From JAHEFU01 sp020440645 (GTDB taxonomy: Bacteria > 4484-113 > JAFGCY01), in contig JAGRNR010000002.1 of assembly GCA_020440645.1 (NCBI GenBank), positions 1-64,000 on the forward strand: a stretch of 64,000 bases of DNA. Reading direction: 5' to 3'. Below, in pieces: positions 10,401 to 18,038 of this stretch (positions are counted from its first letter, which is position 1; each line of letters starts with the position of its first letter). Below the pieces are notes generated by a model. It was not told the DNA's origin and ran no database searches. It was given only the letters and a program-made list of their open reading frames with translations. The position numbers and the translations under genes are program-made.

Positions 10401-10504
10401 GCGGACTGGTTGTCGGCACGGGATTGACCCTGATCGTGGTACCGATGATCTTCCGCACAATGGCCGGCAGCCGGGCACTCGAGATAGTTCAGCAAGACCG
10501 GTAA
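7433..10504 (+). CDS. RND efflux transporter permease (AcrB/HAE family)
   Basis: Proton-driven inner-membrane exporter, 1023 aa, the usual RND length. It has TM1 near residues 10-30, two large periplasmic loops, and two bundles of membrane helices. TM4 carries IAIGMLVDNAIVVSDNV, with the first proton-relay Asp kept and the second position Asn. TM10 carries GIVVNNSIVLMDFIMERLRQG. The C-terminal helix GGLVVGTGLTLIVVPMIF is typical. Substrate (drug, solvent, lipid or metal) cannot be told from the sequence. It is co-transcribed with the adaptor. The following 132 bp hold a small AGACCA/TGGTCT inverted repeat and a TACAAT box for the next operon. Confidence 0.93.
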   Translation: MLITRIAVRFPTLTFIAVALLVIWGLGYFFTMSRREDPEITIRTARVITYFPGAMPEDIEQYITKPIEDVAAELSEVSDIESISRFSLSLVIVKLDNDTPVADVDQIWDRLRTKITAIRDTLPEGSTEPVVDDEFFETASHIIAISGDDYSPRELAAFAERIRKRISLLPAAGRVQILGEQEERIWLEFDQLRMARYNINLDSLLNSVQGTNVLMPGGEIESEGSRWTIDSSGEFRSLEDIRRLPVTGAGGAGQLRIGDLGDVYYGYEDPSDHIIRVDGKPAVLVSVVMKSGRNVMQLGEQINAELDAIRDSIPGDLELTVVHDQPQQVEIQIGNFLSNLFSGILLVVVIVFLFMGLRTTIPVGLAIPLVLVSCFAVMSLIGTTLQQMSIAGLIIAIGMLVDNAIVVSDNVMRYMEQGIERREAAIQATSELAMPMLSSTLTTLFAFLPLAAMRAESGEFVRDIPVTVSIAILMSYFIALTVTPALCSMLIRPGGGVMNSRPLGPLMNWLEAVYRPVLAWTQRNRIVTGAIVTVTFIGSLAMFPLLGVQFFPSADRNQFSIDLYMPEGTPISETEQAVKAMERVLDQHPGVTTYMASIGRGGPMYYYNRVPGSLASWYGEFLVNTVDRAETRSLVPELRREAQQRVPGANVIIRALEQGPPVGSPIQIKVRGENLEELRGIGNEIQDILADTRDVIDIRDSFGVASRHLELVVDESQLRAIGMTRRDINRVTLINTSGLEVTEYRAPSRTIPVVMRVKGERRDSATDLNTFYLHAGPGFQPVPLSSVAHYESRHVISEISRTDRERELTVSANLANSRLASDALKDIKPRLDALEMAPGYRIVISGEAEESGEAFAGLGSGSVVALLLIILVLVAQFRSIRIAMVVFIAIPLSLIGAILGLYVSGWPFGFTAGLGLISLAGIVVNNSIVLMDFIMERLRQGQDMEEAIVKAGERRLRPIILTTATTIGGLLPLGLWGGSMWAPMAWVIIGGLVVGTGLTLIVVPMIFRTMAGSRALEIVQQDR

Positions 10505-10636
10505 TCCGCATAGGGTTGCGACTAGACCATGCAAGCAGGATCTGGTCTGCTAATCGGGTGACAATTCAGCCCATAACGTACAATCAGGCCATATGGCAAA
10601 TAGCGGATTTCGGATGGCTGGAATGCGGGGCGCTGC

Positions 10637-11164
10637 ATGACAGGCAGGAAGCGGCAAGCGGGCGTTGAACTGGATGCAGGTGAACTGCCAGTCGTAGGCT
10701 GGCGTGAATGGGTGCGCCTGCCGGATCTGTGCCGCCCCTACATCAAGGCCAAGGTTGATACCGGAGCACGCACTTCTGCCCTGCATGCCCATGACTTGCG
10801 GATCTACACCGAAAATGGCGTGGAGATGGTGCGCTTCACCATCCATCCAAGGCAACGAAATGAGGAAAAGGCGATCACCATTTCGGCACCAGTGATAGAT
10901 CACCGCCATGTTCGCAGCAGCCACGGTAAAACCACATTCCGTCCGGTTATACTGACAACCCTTGAAATTCTGGGGCAGCGCCTGCCGATTGAGCTGACGC
11001 TTGTCGGTCGGCACAGCATGAAGTTCAGGATGTTGATCGGACGGCAGGCTTTGCGGGGCCGGTTCCTGGTCAACACAGGTGAATCCTACCTATCCGGTAG
11101 ATTGCCTCGCCGGAGCCCTGCAGCAAGGGAACAAAGCATTACCACTATCGGGGAGGAATCCTGA
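10637..11164 (+). CDS. RimB/DUF785-type retropepsin-like protease
   Basis: A 175-aa protein of the family usually called ATP-dependent zinc protease or RimB (PF05618). The conserved core is visible: VGWREWVRLPDL, then KAKVDTGARTSALHA with the DTGA catalytic-type motif, then RRHSMKF-type and LIGRQAL segments. In known genomes these genes sit beside rimK and are thought to act on glutamate-modified proteins. Here its TGA overlaps the rimK ATG (ATGA), so the two are translationally coupled. A TACAAT box at 10579-10584 with a GTGACA 15 bases upstream may be the promoter. Confidence 0.85.
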   Translation: MTGRKRQAGVELDAGELPVVGWREWVRLPDLCRPYIKAKVDTGARTSALHAHDLRIYTENGVEMVRFTIHPRQRNEEKAITISAPVIDHRHVRSSHGKTTFRPVILTTLEILGQRLPIELTLVGRHSMKFRMLIGRQALRGRFLVNTGESYLSGRLPRRSPAAREQSITTIGEES

Positions 11165-12075
11165 TGAAAATTCTGATCCTGTCACGCAAGCCGTCGCTCT
11201 ACTCGACGCGCAGGCTGAAGGAAGCCGGTGAGGCCCGGGGACACGAGGTGCGCGTGGTTGATTACCTGCGCTGCTACATGGATATCACCTCGCATCGTCC
11301 CAAGGTGATGTACCAGGGCCATCCGCTGACAGGAGATGCAGTGATTCCGCGAATCGGTGCGAGCTACACGTTCTACGGAACTGCGGTGGTGCGCCAGTTT
11401 GAAATGATGAATACATTCAGCGTCAATGAAAGCCAGGCGATCTCACGTTCGCGTGACAAGCTGCGCAGCCTGCAGATCCTTGCCAGGGAAGGAATTGGCC
11501 TGCCGGTTACAGGTTTTGCACACAGCACGAAGGATGTCGATGGCCTGCTAAAGCTGGTCGGCGGAGCTCCGCTGGTTGTCAAGCTGATTGAGGGAACCCA
11601 GGGCATCGGTGTGGTGCTGGCTGAAACCAACCAGGCGGCCGGTTCCGTGATCGAGGCCTTCCGTGGCCTGAGTGCAAACATCCTCGTGCAGGAATTCATC
11701 AAGGAAGCGGGTGGCTCCGACATCCGTGCAATTGTGATCGGTGACAAGGTGGTCAGCGCGATGAAGCGTACTGCGCAGGCTGGTGAGTTTCGCTCAAACC
11801 TGCACCGCGGTGGCAGCGCCAGCAAGGTCAAGCTGACTCCAGAGGAAAGGATGACCGCCGTGCGCAGCGCAAAGAAGCTCGGTCTCGGCTTTGCCGGTGT
11901 GGACATGCTGCGCAGCAACCATGGCCCGGTCGTGATGGAAGTGAACAGCAGTCCCGGGCTGGAAGGCAGCGAGGGGGCCACCGGTATTGACATTGCCGGC
12001 AAGGTGATCGAGCTGATCGAAAAGCGCCATGCGGATGCCACCATCCACAAGACGCGCAGCAATATCCGGCACTGA
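11164..12075 (+). CDS. rimK: Alpha-L-glutamate ligase RimK (ATP-grasp)
   Basis: Adds glutamate residues to the C terminus of ribosomal protein S6 or a related substrate, using ATP. 303 aa, the normal length. The N-terminal domain opens MKILILSRKPSLYSTRRL. The ATP-grasp core includes PLVVKLIEGTQGIGVVL, ILVQEFIKEAGGSDIRAIVIG and the metal-binding VVMEVNSSPGLEGSEGATG near the C terminus. An SD (GGGGAGG) precedes the ATG. The S6 modification role comes from the E. coli family; substrate specificity here is inferred. Confidence 0.93.
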   Translation: MKILILSRKPSLYSTRRLKEAGEARGHEVRVVDYLRCYMDITSHRPKVMYQGHPLTGDAVIPRIGASYTFYGTAVVRQFEMMNTFSVNESQAISRSRDKLRSLQILAREGIGLPVTGFAHSTKDVDGLLKLVGGAPLVVKLIEGTQGIGVVLAETNQAAGSVIEAFRGLSANILVQEFIKEAGGSDIRAIVIGDKVVSAMKRTAQAGEFRSNLHRGGSASKVKLTPEERMTAVRSAKKLGLGFAGVDMLRSNHGPVVMEVNSSPGLEGSEGATGIDIAGKVIELIEKRHADATIHKTRSNIRH

Positions 12076-12137
12076 TTCACCCGATCCAACTACAGCTTAT
12101 TGACTGATCAGCAAAAGACTTTCGACGTCTCTGGCGC

Positions 12138-12143
12138 TATAAT
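12138..12143 (+). promoter_or_regulatory. Probable -10 box of tRNA-Ser
   Basis: A perfect TATAAT lies 12 bases before the mature 5' end of the tRNA. No good -35 is found at 16-18 bases; a TTGACT lies 32 bases upstream, too far. Confidence 0.45.
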
Positions 12144-12155
12144 TAGCAGCCCTCA

Positions 12156-12242
12156 GGAGAGGTGACCGAGTGGTTTAAGGTGCTCGCCTGGAAAGCGGGT
12201 GTACGGTAATACGTACCGAGGGTTCGAATCCCTCCCTCTCCG
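12156..12242 (+). tRNA. tRNA-Ser (anticodon GGA)
   Basis: An 87-base class II tRNA. The acceptor stem is GGAGAGG / CCTCTCC with discriminator G. The D-arm contains GAGTGGTTTAAGG. The anticodon loop CTGGAAA gives GGA (reads UCC and UCU). There is a long variable arm (GTACGGTAATACGTAC), and the T-arm is GAGGG-TTCGAAT-CCCTC. CCA is not encoded, which fits a genome that relies on a CCA-adding enzyme; one is encoded at 18.8 kb. Confidence 0.96.
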
Positions 12243-12262
12243 TTTTGGATTTCCTCCGTCCC

Positions 12263-12943
12263 TCAGCCGCTGACCTTGATCCAGTACCACTCGTTTTCAT
12301 GCATGCTGTGCAATGGCTCCATGCCCGCCGGCATTGGAAGCACTACCTTGTCCGCACTGATGTTCTTGAAGGCCCGGAACAGGGTGCCGATATCGCTTTC
12401 CTTGATGAAGTGATGTGGGATGCCGACTTCCAGGCCACTGCGCAGGACTACTGTCTGCTCATCAATGAAGTCAGCCTGGTGTTCAGCTGGAGCATTGCGG
12501 ATGCCCGGCAGGCTGATGAGAGCGGTGCCGCTGATGGCCTTGATGCGCTTGATCTCGGCAATAGCCCGTTCCAGGTCGCGTTTCTTGCCGTGGTGGATCA
12601 CGTCTATTGCAAGGATCACGTGGAAGTAATTTCCACCGTAATTTAGCTTGCGGTAGTCCGCACTGAGGATATTGACCGTCTGCTCGAACCCCGCCAGGGT
12701 TTCACGGGACTGGACCAGAGCTTCATTGGACCAGTCGATGCCGGTGGCCCGCCAGCCGATCTCAGCCAGCTGCTTCAGGTGCCGTCCGTTTCCGCATCCG
12801 ATATCCAGCGCGCGACGCGACTGCTGGGGCAGGTCCCCGATGTAGCTCAGTACCCGCGGATCAGGCGGCAGGCTGCGAAGAGCCTCATTGGCGTTGCGCC
12901 GGTCCCAGATTTCCTTTTGCTCGGGAACAGTAAGGTCTCTCAT
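12263..12943 (-). CDS. Class I SAM-dependent methyltransferase
   Basis: A 226-aa cytosolic methyltransferase. SAM-binding motif I is ALDIGCGNGRHLKQL (~residues 55-70), followed by GIDWSNEAL (motif II acid) and VILAIDVIHHGKK (motif IV). The substrate is not identifiable; the fold resembles small-molecule and tRNA methyltransferases of the Methyltransf_11/25 type. Starting ATG 12943 has GAAGG nine bases upstream. It follows rsmD by ten bases and is probably co-transcribed with it. It is convergent with the tRNA gene. Confidence 0.82.
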   Translation of the reverse strand: MRDLTVPEQKEIWDRRNANEALRSLPPDPRVLSYIGDLPQQSRRALDIGCGNGRHLKQLAEIGWRATGIDWSNEALVQSRETLAGFEQTVNILSADYRKLNYGGNYFHVILAIDVIHHGKKRDLERAIAEIKRIKAISGTALISLPGIRNAPAEHQADFIDEQTVVLRSGLEVGIPHHFIKESDIGTLFRAFKNISADKVVLPMPAGMEPLHSMHENEWYWIKVSG

Positions 12944-12953
12944 TTATGAGCCT

Positions 12954-13559
12954 TCAGCTTTCGCTGCCAGTCTTGGGCCTGAATACCCAGAGCGAGGCAT
13001 TCCCGGCCTTTCGCCGTTCCAGCAGCTCAAGACCTGCATTTGACTCAGGAAGGGTATCCGGTGTTCGCATGATTATAAGCGCATCCGCTGACCAGATGTC
13101 CGGTGCCTGAGCCAGCCCCGGCAGCAGAGAGCGGGCCATGTCGGTGATGTAAGGCGGGTCGAGGAAACAGCACGAGACCTTCATACCTTCGGGCAGTTGC
13201 TTGGCTACAACCCCCGTACACCTGCGTCCATCAACCTTCAGCACCCGTACCCGCTCCTCAATCCCGAAATCACGGGCCGAGGCGCGCAGGTCATCACAGG
13301 TGCGGCGGTCCACTTCAACACTGAACAACAGCGGTGCGCCTCGGGAAATGGCCTCAAGGCCGACGATCCCGCTGCCGGCGCAGATATCGAGGAAGGCCCC
13401 GGACTGCAGCCGATCAGGAGTGAACAGGTTCATTACCAGTTCACGGACGAATCCCGTGGCCGGCCGGGCCCGGCTGTTCTTCGCCAGCCTGATTTCCCGC
13501 CCCTTCAGTTCGCCGGAGGTGATCCGCATCCGGGGATTATAGTGCTGGCTCCCGGGCAC
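12954..13559 (-). CDS. rsmD: 16S rRNA (guanine-966-N2)-methyltransferase RsmD
   Basis: Methylates G966 of 16S rRNA in the small-subunit head. About 191-201 aa. The family N terminus MRITSGELKGREI and RPATGFVRELVMNLF are followed by motif I FLDICAGSGIVGLEAISRGA and the catalytic CCFLDPPYI. The family usually begins at the internal ATG (13529), but that start has no SD. The upstream GTG at 13559 has TAAGGG at a workable distance and is used here; ten extra residues are therefore uncertain. Confidence 0.9.
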   Translation of the reverse strand: MPGSQHYNPRMRITSGELKGREIRLAKNSRARPATGFVRELVMNLFTPDRLQSGAFLDICAGSGIVGLEAISRGAPLLFSVEVDRRTCDDLRASARDFGIEERVRVLKVDGRRCTGVVAKQLPEGMKVSCCFLDPPYITDMARSLLPGLAQAPDIWSADALIIMRTPDTLPESNAGLELLERRKAGNASLWVFRPKTGSES

Positions 13560-13579
13560 TCTTTGTTTAACCCTTACTT

Positions 13580-13588
13580 TGCTATAAT
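13580..13588 (+). promoter_or_regulatory. Extended -10 promoter of the SIR2-TPR gene
   Basis: TGCTATAAT, an extended -10 (TGnTATAAT), lies about 40 bases before the start codon. The -35 region is weak, as expected for extended -10 promoters. Confidence 0.6.
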
Positions 13589-13628
13589 CTGAAGTCTCAC
13601 CGTATTACATTGCAAGGGGTAGTTTCCT

Positions 13629-16502
13629 ATGTCAATCCGTCGTCGCATCAAGGTGGAGCAGCGTGACCGCAAGGACGTGCTGAACGAGGCGATCATCTCC
13701 CAGGATGAGTTCCTCGAGAAGTTCTTCTCACGGCCCAGCAAGTTCCAGTTCTTCTTCGGTGCGGGCATGTCAGTCAGCGCGGGCATACCCCTGTCCAAGG
13801 ACATCATTGACGAGATCATCGTCAAGGTCTTCGAGAAGTCAAACCCGGCCAAGCGCGGCCAGTTGTCAGCGGACGAACTGTCCGACTGGGTCAGCCGCGA
13901 GAAGTGGTTCAACCCGAACTACGCCTACATCTCAGCGCTTGAAAAGGAATACCCCTCAGCCTACCTGCGCACTGACCTGTTCCGCCGCTACATGGAAGGC
14001 CGCTTCCCCAGCCCGGCGCAGCTCAACTTCGCCATTGGCGTCAAGGAAGGCAAGCTCAACAACCGTGTGTACACCACCAACTGGGACACGCTGACTGAGG
14101 ATGCCTTCTACTGGCTGCGTGGCACCAACTGCACCACGATCAAGGGTCCCGACCAGCTTGTGGAAGTCAAGGACGAGGAGCACCGCTACGTCATCAAGAT
14201 GCACGGTGACCTTGACCGCTACGATGTCCGATACCTGCGTGAGGGCATGGCCAAGCACAATGACGACCTACGTGACTTCCTCGTGAAGTCCATGAGCAAT
14301 GTCGGCCTTGTGATCATGGGATACAGCGGCAGTGAGTACTCCGTGATGAACATGCTGATGGAAATCGTGCATGACCATCCGGACGTGCTGTCCGGCGGTC
14401 TCTACTGGGGCTACCAGGGCAACATGAAGCATGTGCCCGAGTCGATCACCGACCTGATGGCGATCGGACTGGACAAGGGCAAGGACTTCCGCATCTTCGA
14501 AACTGACGACGCGGACTTCCTCTTCGAGAAGGTTGCCACCAAGCTCGGCTTCTCCAGCATCGAGAGCGAGCTGGACGTCGCCTTCTTCCGCTTCAACAAG
14601 ATGACCTACGGCGAGCTGCGTGAGCGTGAGGGCAGGGTGGTTGCCAACCTGACTGACCTCGTGCACCGTGACCTGCTTGACGAGGGCTTCCTTGTCCGCG
14701 ACTACAACCTGATCCACGAGGTCTGGAAGTCCGAGACCAGCGGCATGTTCAAGAAGAAGGAAGAGAAGGAACGTGCCGCCCGTGACGCGGAGCGCAAGCT
14801 GATCAACCACTGCTTCAACGACCTCAAGCACCAGCAGTTCGCTGATGCGGAAGTGAAGCTGACCGACGTTGCCAAGCACTTCCCCGAGAACCCGCATGTC
14901 TACTGGGGTCTCGGCTGGGCCAACTACTGCATGGGCCGCTACCGCGAAGCGCTTGAGTTCTTCGACCGCTCGCTGGCTCTGGATCCCAAGAGCTGGGGCA
15001 CCTACATTGCGCGTGCGATGTGCCAGCACGACCTCGGCCAGTACGGCGAGGAGATGGCGAACTACGACAAGGTGCTCGAGCTGAAGGGCAACATTGACTA
15101 CATCTGGTACAACCGCGGCCTTGCCGCCCACAAGCTCGGTGACCGCAATGCGGAGATCGAGTCCTACGAGAGCGCAGTCGCCGTCAATGGCGGTTACTAC
15201 AAGGCCTGGTACAACCTCGGCCTGTGCTACTACGAGCAGGGCAACATCCTCACTTCGCTCAACTGCTTCAAGCGGGCTCGCGACATCAACGCCAAGTTCT
15301 TCAATGCGCGCTACAACTGCGGCATCCTGCTTGGCAAGATGGGCCAGGACGGCCAGTCGATCGCTGAGTTCGAGCACTGCATCGAGCTCAATGAAGACGA
15401 TGACATGTCCTTCAAGCAGCGCGGCACGGCCGAGCTGATGATCTCCAAGTATGACAAGGCCCAGGAGAGCTTCGAGGAGTACACCCACACGCAGCCGGGC
15501 GATCCGGAGGCCTGGGCGAACCTCGGACTGTCATACTTCGGCACAGAGCATTACGACGAAGCGCTGGAGTATACGGACAAGTACCTTGACCGCTATCCCG
15601 AAGATGCGCGCATCTGGTACAACCGCGGCCTTGTGCTCGAGCAGCTCGGTGACCGTGAGAAGTCCATGCAGGCCTTTGACAAGTCCCTTGAGCTGAATAA
15701 TGACAACGACATGGTCTGGTACCGCAAGGCGCTGCTGCTTGGCAACATCGGCCAGTACGGCGGCCAGATCGAATTCCTCACGAAGTTCCTGAACCGCAAC
15801 TCACAGGACCTGCGAGGCTGGTTCGAACTCGGTGAGGCGAACCGCAAGCTCGGTGAGGCTGCCGAGTCCCGTGAGGAAGTGGTGCGCTACTACACCGCAG
15901 CTGTGCAGGCTTATGACAAGGCACTGGAGTGCGACCGTACCCACCTCGAGACCTGGCTCAACAAGACAGTCTCCCTCAACAGGCTGCACCGTTATGATGA
16001 GTCACTTGAGTGCATCAATTACCTGCTGCGCTACGACAAGAAGAACGCTGAGGTCTATTACCAGAAGGGCATCGCCGAGGACGGGCTGGGTGACCAGCTG
16101 TCCGCCGCCGACACCTTCGCCCAGGCGCTCAAGCTCAATGAGAACCATGCCGACAGCTACTACCGCCGAGGCCTGCTGCTCGCTGAGCTGGAGCAGTTCG
16201 CCAAGGCTGTTGACCACTTTGACAACGCCATTCGCCTGCGCCCCGACAAGTGGCAGGCCTACCACTTCAAGGGCATCTCCATCATCAAGCAGAAGGAGTA
16301 TGACAAGGCCCTTGAGGTGTTTGAGGCAGCACTTGAGCGCTTTGATGACAAGCCGCGCTTCCTCGTTGACAGCGCGCTGGCCTACGTGATGAAGCGCAAC
16401 ATCGACGATGCACGCAAGTGCCTCAACACGGCGATCACCCGCAACCCGAACCTCAAGGCGGAGATCCTCTCCACGCCTGAGTTCAGCGGACTGGTCAGCT
16501 AG
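13629..16502 (+). CDS. SIR2-domain protein with long TPR array
   Basis: A 957-aa two-part protein. Residues ~35-320 are a SIR2-like NAD-binding domain with intact signature residues: FFFGAGMSVSAGIPLSKD (GAG at 44-46), YTTNWDTLTEDAF (Asn151), KMHGD (His192) and VIMGYSGSEYS (~228-237). These are the residues used for NAD hydrolysis or deacylation in the family. A charged linker (~375-395, KKKEEKERAARDAERK) leads to about 15 TPR-type helix pairs to the C terminus, typical of protein sensing or scaffolding. SIR2-TPR proteins include antiviral NADases, but this gene stands alone among housekeeping genes and is strongly biased to TTC, TAC, AAC, AAG and CTC/CTG codons, as in well-expressed genes. 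The role is open: immune NADase, or a regulatory deacylase or scaffold. Confidence 0.88.
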   Translation: MSIRRRIKVEQRDRKDVLNEAIISQDEFLEKFFSRPSKFQFFFGAGMSVSAGIPLSKDIIDEIIVKVFEKSNPAKRGQLSADELSDWVSREKWFNPNYAYISALEKEYPSAYLRTDLFRRYMEGRFPSPAQLNFAIGVKEGKLNNRVYTTNWDTLTEDAFYWLRGTNCTTIKGPDQLVEVKDEEHRYVIKMHGDLDRYDVRYLREGMAKHNDDLRDFLVKSMSNVGLVIMGYSGSEYSVMNMLMEIVHDHPDVLSGGLYWGYQGNMKHVPESITDLMAIGLDKGKDFRIFETDDADFLFEKVATKLGFSSIESELDVAFFRFNKMTYGELREREGRVVANLTDLVHRDLLDEGFLVRDYNLIHEVWKSETSGMFKKKEEKERAARDAERKLINHCFNDLKHQQFADAEVKLTDVAKHFPENPHVYWGLGWANYCMGRYREALEFFDRSLALDPKSWGTYIARAMCQHDLGQYGEEMANYDKVLELKGNIDYIWYNRGLAAHKLGDRNAEIESYESAVAVNGGYYKAWYNLGLCYYEQGNILTSLNCFKRARDINAKFFNARYNCGILLGKMGQDGQSIAEFEHCIELNEDDDMSFKQRGTAELMISKYDKAQESFEEYTHTQPGDPEAWANLGLSYFGTEHYDEALEYTDKYLDRYPEDARIWYNRGLVLEQLGDREKSMQAFDKSLELNNDNDMVWYRKALLLGNIGQYGGQIEFLTKFLNRNSQDLRGWFELGEANRKLGEAAESREEVVRYYTAAVQAYDKALECDRTHLETWLNKTVSLNRLHRYDESLECINYLLRYDKKNAEVYYQKGIAEDGLGDQLSAADTFAQALKLNENHADSYYRRGLLLAELEQFAKAVDHFDNAIRLRPDKWQAYHFKGISIIKQKEYDKALEVFEAALERFDDKPRFLVDSALAYVMKRNIDDARKCLNTAITRNPNLKAEILSTPEFSGLVS

Positions 16503-16509
16503 GAACCAA

Positions 16510-17328
16510 TCAGACTATTCCGGCATGGCCGGGGGCGGCGTCCTCGTCGTCCCCGGCTGCCAGTTTTCTGAGTTCGTCGGGCAGGTTGAACTCCTGCAGG
16601 CGCTGCCGCAGGTCAGCTTCGTAGGACTCCTCCCCATCCTGCCGACGCAGTTCATGCAGGCCGTCCAGCTCTGCAAACATCTCCTGGGAGTCCATGCGGG
16701 CATCAGTCAGCCGTGCGGAGGCCTGCTGCTCGGCGCGGCGCAGGTCATTCCAGCGCTGGCGCAGGGCGTCCTCCATCAGGCTGATGTCCTCCAGCAGCAT
16801 GGCGTGGATCCCGAATGCGCGGATCCGTTCGTAGTAGCGGGCATTGGCGCGGGCTGCATCAATCTGGCTGACGAGCTGCTCGATGCTGGAGCGCAGGCGG
16901 ATCGTGTCGAACCAGTACTGCTCGGCACGCTCAATGTCCTTCGTAAGCTTGTCCAGCCGGGAATCAAGGTCCTCGAGCTTCGCCTGTGTGTTCGGGTAGT
17001 GGCTGGTGGACAGCTTCGGCAGCCTGGCCCGTTCCGCATCGCGTGCATCCACCAGTTGCTGCCATTCCTGTTCCCACTCCTCCCGCTCGCCCGGGACCAG
17101 CACCCTGGTTACGCTGCGGCTCTGGACGGTCAGGGAACTTGTATGGACGCGCAGGTAGGCTTCCCAGGCATCCAGCACCTTCTGCTGGGAGATCTCCGTC
17201 TGCTGGTAATCGTGGTAACTCTGGCTGGCAAAGTGGTAAGCGGCCAGTGGCACGCTGAGCCAGATCAGCATGATGAATACCTTGAATGCCAACTTGGTGA
17301 TATTGTAACCAATATGGATCGCAGTCAC
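16510..17328 (-). CDS. Single-pass membrane protein with long coiled coil
   Basis: A 272-aa protein of unknown function. A hydrophobic helix near residues 14-32 (KVFIMLIWLSVPLAAYHFA) is followed by a long charged helical region (~60-250) with heptad-like leucines (LEDLDSRLDKLTKDIERA, LRQRWNDLRRAEQQ) and a short acidic tail. It is probably anchored in the inner membrane with a periplasmic or cytoplasmic coiled coil. Start is GTG 17328; it overlaps the start of the divergent CinA-domain gene, so one of the two starts may lie further in. It ends seven bases from the SIR2-TPR stop (convergent). Confidence 0.6.
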   Translation of the reverse strand: MTAIHIGYNITKLAFKVFIMLIWLSVPLAAYHFASQSYHDYQQTEISQQKVLDAWEAYLRVHTSSLTVQSRSVTRVLVPGEREEWEQEWQQLVDARDAERARLPKLSTSHYPNTQAKLEDLDSRLDKLTKDIERAEQYWFDTIRLRSSIEQLVSQIDAARANARYYERIRAFGIHAMLLEDISLMEDALRQRWNDLRRAEQQASARLTDARMDSQEMFAELDGLHELRRQDGEESYEADLRQRLQEFNLPDELRKLAAGDDEDAAPGHAGIV

Positions 17329-18036
17329 ATGGAAGTGGCCCTGCTGGTGATCGGTAACGAGATCCTGCGGGGGGACACCCTGGACAGCAACAGCAACTTC
17401 CTGGCGGGACAGCTGGCGAAACGTGGTGCGCGCCTGCGCCGGATCCTGACCATCCCGGATGAGCTGGAGCTGATTGCCAGCGAACTGCGCAGCCTCTCAG
17501 CGCAATATGAGCGCGTGATCACCACCGGAGGCATCGGACCGACACCGGACGACCTGACCCGCGATGCCGTTGCCATGGCATTCGATGTCGGGCTCGTGCT
17601 GTTTGAGGATGCCGTGGCGGAATGGCAGGCCCGCCGGGGGACGGAGCTGAACGAGGGCCAGCTGGCAATGTGCACATTGCCCGAGGGCTCAAGGCTGATC
17701 AGGACGCAGAGCACACCAGCGCCGGGCTTTGCCATCGGCAATGTCTACGTGCTGGCCGGCGTGCCATCGGTGATGAAGGAGATGTGGTCCGCGATCGCGG
17801 AAGAATTCAGCGGCACAGTGCAGCACGTTGCCAGTTTCCAGGTGCGCATGCCGGAGTCCCGCTTTGCCGCAGTGCTGCGGGATTACCAAGGCAGGTTTCC
17901 GGAACTGGACTTCGGCAGCTATCCAAAGATGGAAGGGGAGTGGTACACGGAGATAAAGGTGCATGGTGATGATCCGGCTGGCGTGGCTGAAGTTGGCAGC
18001 CAGCTGGAGGCTGACATCAGGGCGCTTGAATCCTGA
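17314..18036 (+). CDS. CinA-type molybdopterin-binding domain protein
   Basis: A 240-aa protein matching the N-terminal MoaB/CinA-like domain (COG1058) without the C-terminal nicotinamide-nucleotide amidase domain. Motifs are ALLVIGNEILRGDTLDSNSNFLA, VITTGGIGPTPDDLTRDAVA and VYVLAGVPSVMKEMW. Family members hydrolyse ADP-ribose or NMN-type nucleotides or bind pterins; the exact substrate is unknown here. Two in-frame ATGs (17314, 17329) are possible and neither has a strong SD. It ends two bases from the convergent recX. Confidence 0.8.
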   Translation: MDRSHMEVALLVIGNEILRGDTLDSNSNFLAGQLAKRGARLRRILTIPDELELIASELRSLSAQYERVITTGGIGPTPDDLTRDAVAMAFDVGLVLFEDAVAEWQARRGTELNEGQLAMCTLPEGSRLIRTQSTPAPGFAIGNVYVLAGVPSVMKEMWSAIAEEFSGTVQHVASFQVRMPESRFAAVLRDYQGRFPELDFGSYPKMEGEWYTEIKVHGDDPAGVAEVGSQLEADIRALES

Positions 18037-18038
18037 GT

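Noticed and set aside
9278..10534. 418-codon minus-strand frame inside the RND pump gene
   Set aside because: Overlaps a clear RND transporter; His/Gln/Asp-rich translation without family features.
12076..12245. Integration at tRNA-Ser (genomic island)
   Set aside because: No integrase and no direct repeat of the tRNA 3' end is found in the window; flanking genes are housekeeping.
14268..15488. 406-codon minus-strand frame inside the SIR2-TPR gene
   Set aside because: Valine/leucine-rich antisense shadow of a biased GC-rich gene with no recognisable motif.
13629..16502. Multi-gene defence island around SIR2-TPR
   Set aside because: Neighbours (rsmD, a membrane coiled-coil protein, CinA domain, recX) are not defence genes and are on other strands.
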